Shown: piece after piece, positions 62,592 through 64,000 of the stretch
How positions within the stretch are numbered: the first letter of the stretch is position 1
Layout: every line of letters begins with the position of its first letter
DNA from: JBKQHQ01 sp052148715
GTDB lineage: Bacteria > Pseudomonadota > Alphaproteobacteria > Rhizobiales > Xanthobacteraceae
Assembly: GCA_052148715.1 (NCBI GenBank)
Contig: JBKQHQ010000081.1
Coordinates: 1 to 64,000 of the forward strand
DNA length: 64,000 bases
Direction of reading: 5' to 3'
Notes under the pieces: model-generated
The model's input: only the letters and a program-made list of their open reading frames with translations
What the model was told of the DNA's origin: nothing
Database searches by the model: none
Translations under genes and position numbers: made by a program

Positions 62592-63782
62592 ATGAAAGCC
62601 TGGCACTTCAGCGAGAACGCCTATCCTTACCTTCCGCCGGCGGACCAGTACGATTCCATCCGCGTGACTTTGCCGAACCGCAACTATGATCCGAAAAAGG
62701 GCGCGGCGCTTTACGATCGGTACATCGACGAATGGCTGGTCGCCGATGACGAAGGCATGGAGGTCATGCTCAACGAGCACCACCAGACCGCGACCTGCGT
62801 CGACCCGGCAGCACCCGTGGTGCTTGGCGCCTTGGCGCGCCTGACCAAGAAGGCGCGCTTGCTTATTCTCGGCAATCCCGTCGCCAATCGTCGGCAGCCG
62901 GTCCGCGTCGCCGAAGAGATGGCGATGATCGACCTCTTATCGAAGGGCCGCCTCGAGGTCGGTTTCGTGCGCGGCGTGCCTTATGAGATCGCCGCGGCCA
63001 ACAGCAATCCCGTGCGCATGAACGAGCGCCAATGGGAAGCCATGGACCTCATCGTCAAGGCCTGGTCGAGCCACGACGGGCCGTTCAGCCACGAGGGCCG
63101 CTTCTTCCATCACCGCATGGTCAACATCTGGCCGCGTCCGTACCAGCAGCCGCATCCGCCGATCTGGGTCAGCACGACGAGCCCGGGCGGGGCCGCGCGC
63201 GTCGGCGCGCGCGGCTACGTGCAGGCGACGTTTCTCACCGGATATGATGGAACGCGCGCGATCTACGAGTCCTATCGCAAGGGGTGGCGTGAGGCGGGCC
63301 GCGGGCCAGATGTCGCGGTCAACCGCCTAGCCTATGCGGCGCTCGTCTACGCGGCACCGAGCGAAGTCCAGGCCCGCGACGGTGCCGAAAAGCTTCTTTG
63401 GTATCTGACGTCGAACAAGGTGCCGCCGCAATTCTGCTATCCGCCCGGCTACTTGCCGGTTCCGGCACAGATGGAGATCTTGCGCGGCGCCGCCCTCGAT
63501 CAACACGCCGCCAACAGACGCAACACCACCGTCGACAAGGCGATCGAGGCCGGGATCATGATGGCGGGAACGCCCGACCAGGTGTTTGGCCAGGTGAAAA
63601 AGTTTTACGACCATGTCGGTGGCTTTGGCCATCTGCTGATCATGGGCCAGGCCGGATTCCTCGAACACGACGCGACCGTGCTCGGGATCAAGACCTTTGC
63701 GCGCGAGGTCTATCCGCGCCTGAAGGAAATGTTTCCCGATACGGCGATCTCGGGCCTACGGCAGGAAAAGCTTGCCGTGTAG
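62592..63782 (+). CDS. LLM class flavin-dependent oxidoreductase
   Basis: A 396-residue luciferase-like monooxygenase: WHFSENAYPYLP at the start, EGMEVMLNEHHQTATCVDPA, then PVANRRQPVRVAEEMAMID, DLLSKGRLEVGFVRGVP and WPRPYQQPHPPIWVSTTSPG. These enzymes use FMNH2 and oxygen on sulfonates, amines or long-chain compounds. GGAGCACGATC precedes the ATG. The neighbouring hydrolase and the partial cupin gene suggest breakdown of an organic compound, not yet defined. Confidence 0.9.
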   Translation: MKAWHFSENAYPYLPPADQYDSIRVTLPNRNYDPKKGAALYDRYIDEWLVADDEGMEVMLNEHHQTATCVDPAAPVVLGALARLTKKARLLILGNPVANRRQPVRVAEEMAMIDLLSKGRLEVGFVRGVPYEIAAANSNPVRMNERQWEAMDLIVKAWSSHDGPFSHEGRFFHHRMVNIWPRPYQQPHPPIWVSTTSPGGAARVGARGYVQATFLTGYDGTRAIYESYRKGWREAGRGPDVAVNRLAYAALVYAAPSEVQARDGAEKLLWYLTSNKVPPQFCYPPGYLPVPAQMEILRGAALDQHAANRRNTTVDKAIEAGIMMAGTPDQVFGQVKKFYDHVGGFGHLLIMGQAGFLEHDATVLGIKTFAREVYPRLKEMFPDTAISGLRQEKLAV

Positions 63783-63858
63783 CGGCGCCGAGTTCGACCA
63801 CAATGACGAGGTGAAGAAGACTTATTTGACCACGTGATGATTGGCCCGTTTTCGCCTC

Positions 63859-64000
63859 TCATTCCCGAAAGTGCGCCGCGAGATCAGGTTCAAATTTTCC
63901 GTCGATCAGCACGAAAGCGACGATGCATGGCGCGCTCGAGCGATTGCTCCAGGCGTGGTTGGTGCCGCACTGGACGACGATGTCTCCGGCCCGCAAGTGC
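63859..64000 (-). CDS. Cupin-domain protein, 3' end only
   Basis: On the minus strand the last 46 codons before the edge read HLRAGDIVVQCGTNHAWSNR, then SSAPCIVAFVLIDGKFEPDL. The motif G-D-x(4)-Q-x(2)-N-H-x-W-x-N is the second conserved cupin strand set of aromatic-ring or small-molecule dioxygenase-like cupins. The 5' part lies beyond the window. It converges on the LLM gene. Confidence 0.75.
   Translation of the reverse strand, partial: HLRAGDIVVQCGTNHAWSNRSSAPCIVAFVLIDGKFEPDLAAHFRE

Overview
The window is high-GC DNA whose gene content points to a soil or rhizosphere alphaproteobacterium of the Hyphomicrobiales, probably near Bradyrhizobium/Rhodopseudomonas. The clues are a single-domain globin, a flavoprotein and a NasC-type nitrate reductase grouped as in Bradyrhizobium, Omp25/31-like porin and DUF1127 genes, many acyl-CoA dehydrogenase, ACMSD-type amidohydrolase and LLM genes, and short intergenic palindromes of the GGCGGATTA...TAATCCGCC type. 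The genus is an inference; no rRNA or tRNA gene was seen.

Layout. 1-4.7 kb: a palindromic repeat, then an operon of three acyl-CoA dehydrogenases and an SDR. 4.7-6.8 kb: an adaptive-response alkylation-repair pair (Ada/AraC/AlkA fusion and an O6-alkylguanine methyltransferase). 6.8-32 kb: mixed single genes, including an amidohydrolase, rhodanese, quinone oxidoreductase, porin, HisC-like aminotransferase, membrane dipeptidase with a divergent TetR regulator, nitronate monooxygenase, orphan binding proteins and a CZB chemoreceptor. This stretch also holds decaying genes (a truncated sensor kinase and a frameshifted psiF) and two copies of a ~178-bp dispersed repeat. 29-43.2 kb: a probable aromatic-acid/phenol catabolic region with two molybdopterin oxidoreductases. 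The larger one is a two-subunit enzyme of the pyrogallol-phloroglucinol transhydroxylase/resorcinol hydroxylase type whose catalytic chain has an extra N-terminal SCP2-like domain. Around it lie an IclR regulator, a class II aldolase, a DoxX protein, a YCII protein, a beta-hydroxyacid dehydrogenase, a two-domain extradiol-type dioxygenase and a HbpS/GlcG-like protein.

43.6-59.1 kb is the most interesting part: a nitrate-responsive regulon. nasT-nasS encode the ANTAR antiterminator and its nitrate sensor. They are followed by two transcription units, each preceded by a sigma-54-like promoter and tandem hexaloop hairpins of the kind ANTAR proteins bind; the second leader also ends in a clear intrinsic terminator. 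Unit 1 encodes a membrane flavoprotein (NirB-like FAD/NAD domain + [2Fe-2S] BFD domain + heme-b-type membrane domain), a membrane-anchored multiheme cytochrome c (10 CXXCH plus one CX4CH), a DUF3365 heme-binding protein and a globin. Unit 2 encodes a nitrate ABC transporter (NrtA, NrtB, and two ATPase domains fused in one chain), a flavoprotein and nitrate reductase NasC. No siroheme nitrite reductase is present, so unit 1 looks like a previously undescribed NAD(P)H-to-periplasm electron pathway tied to nitrate assimilation, perhaps for nitrite or nitric oxide reduction.

59.2-64 kb: a REP-like element, a MetE-like protein, an amidohydrolase broken by a one-base frameshift, an alpha/beta hydrolase, a luciferase-like monooxygenase and the 3' end of a cupin gene.
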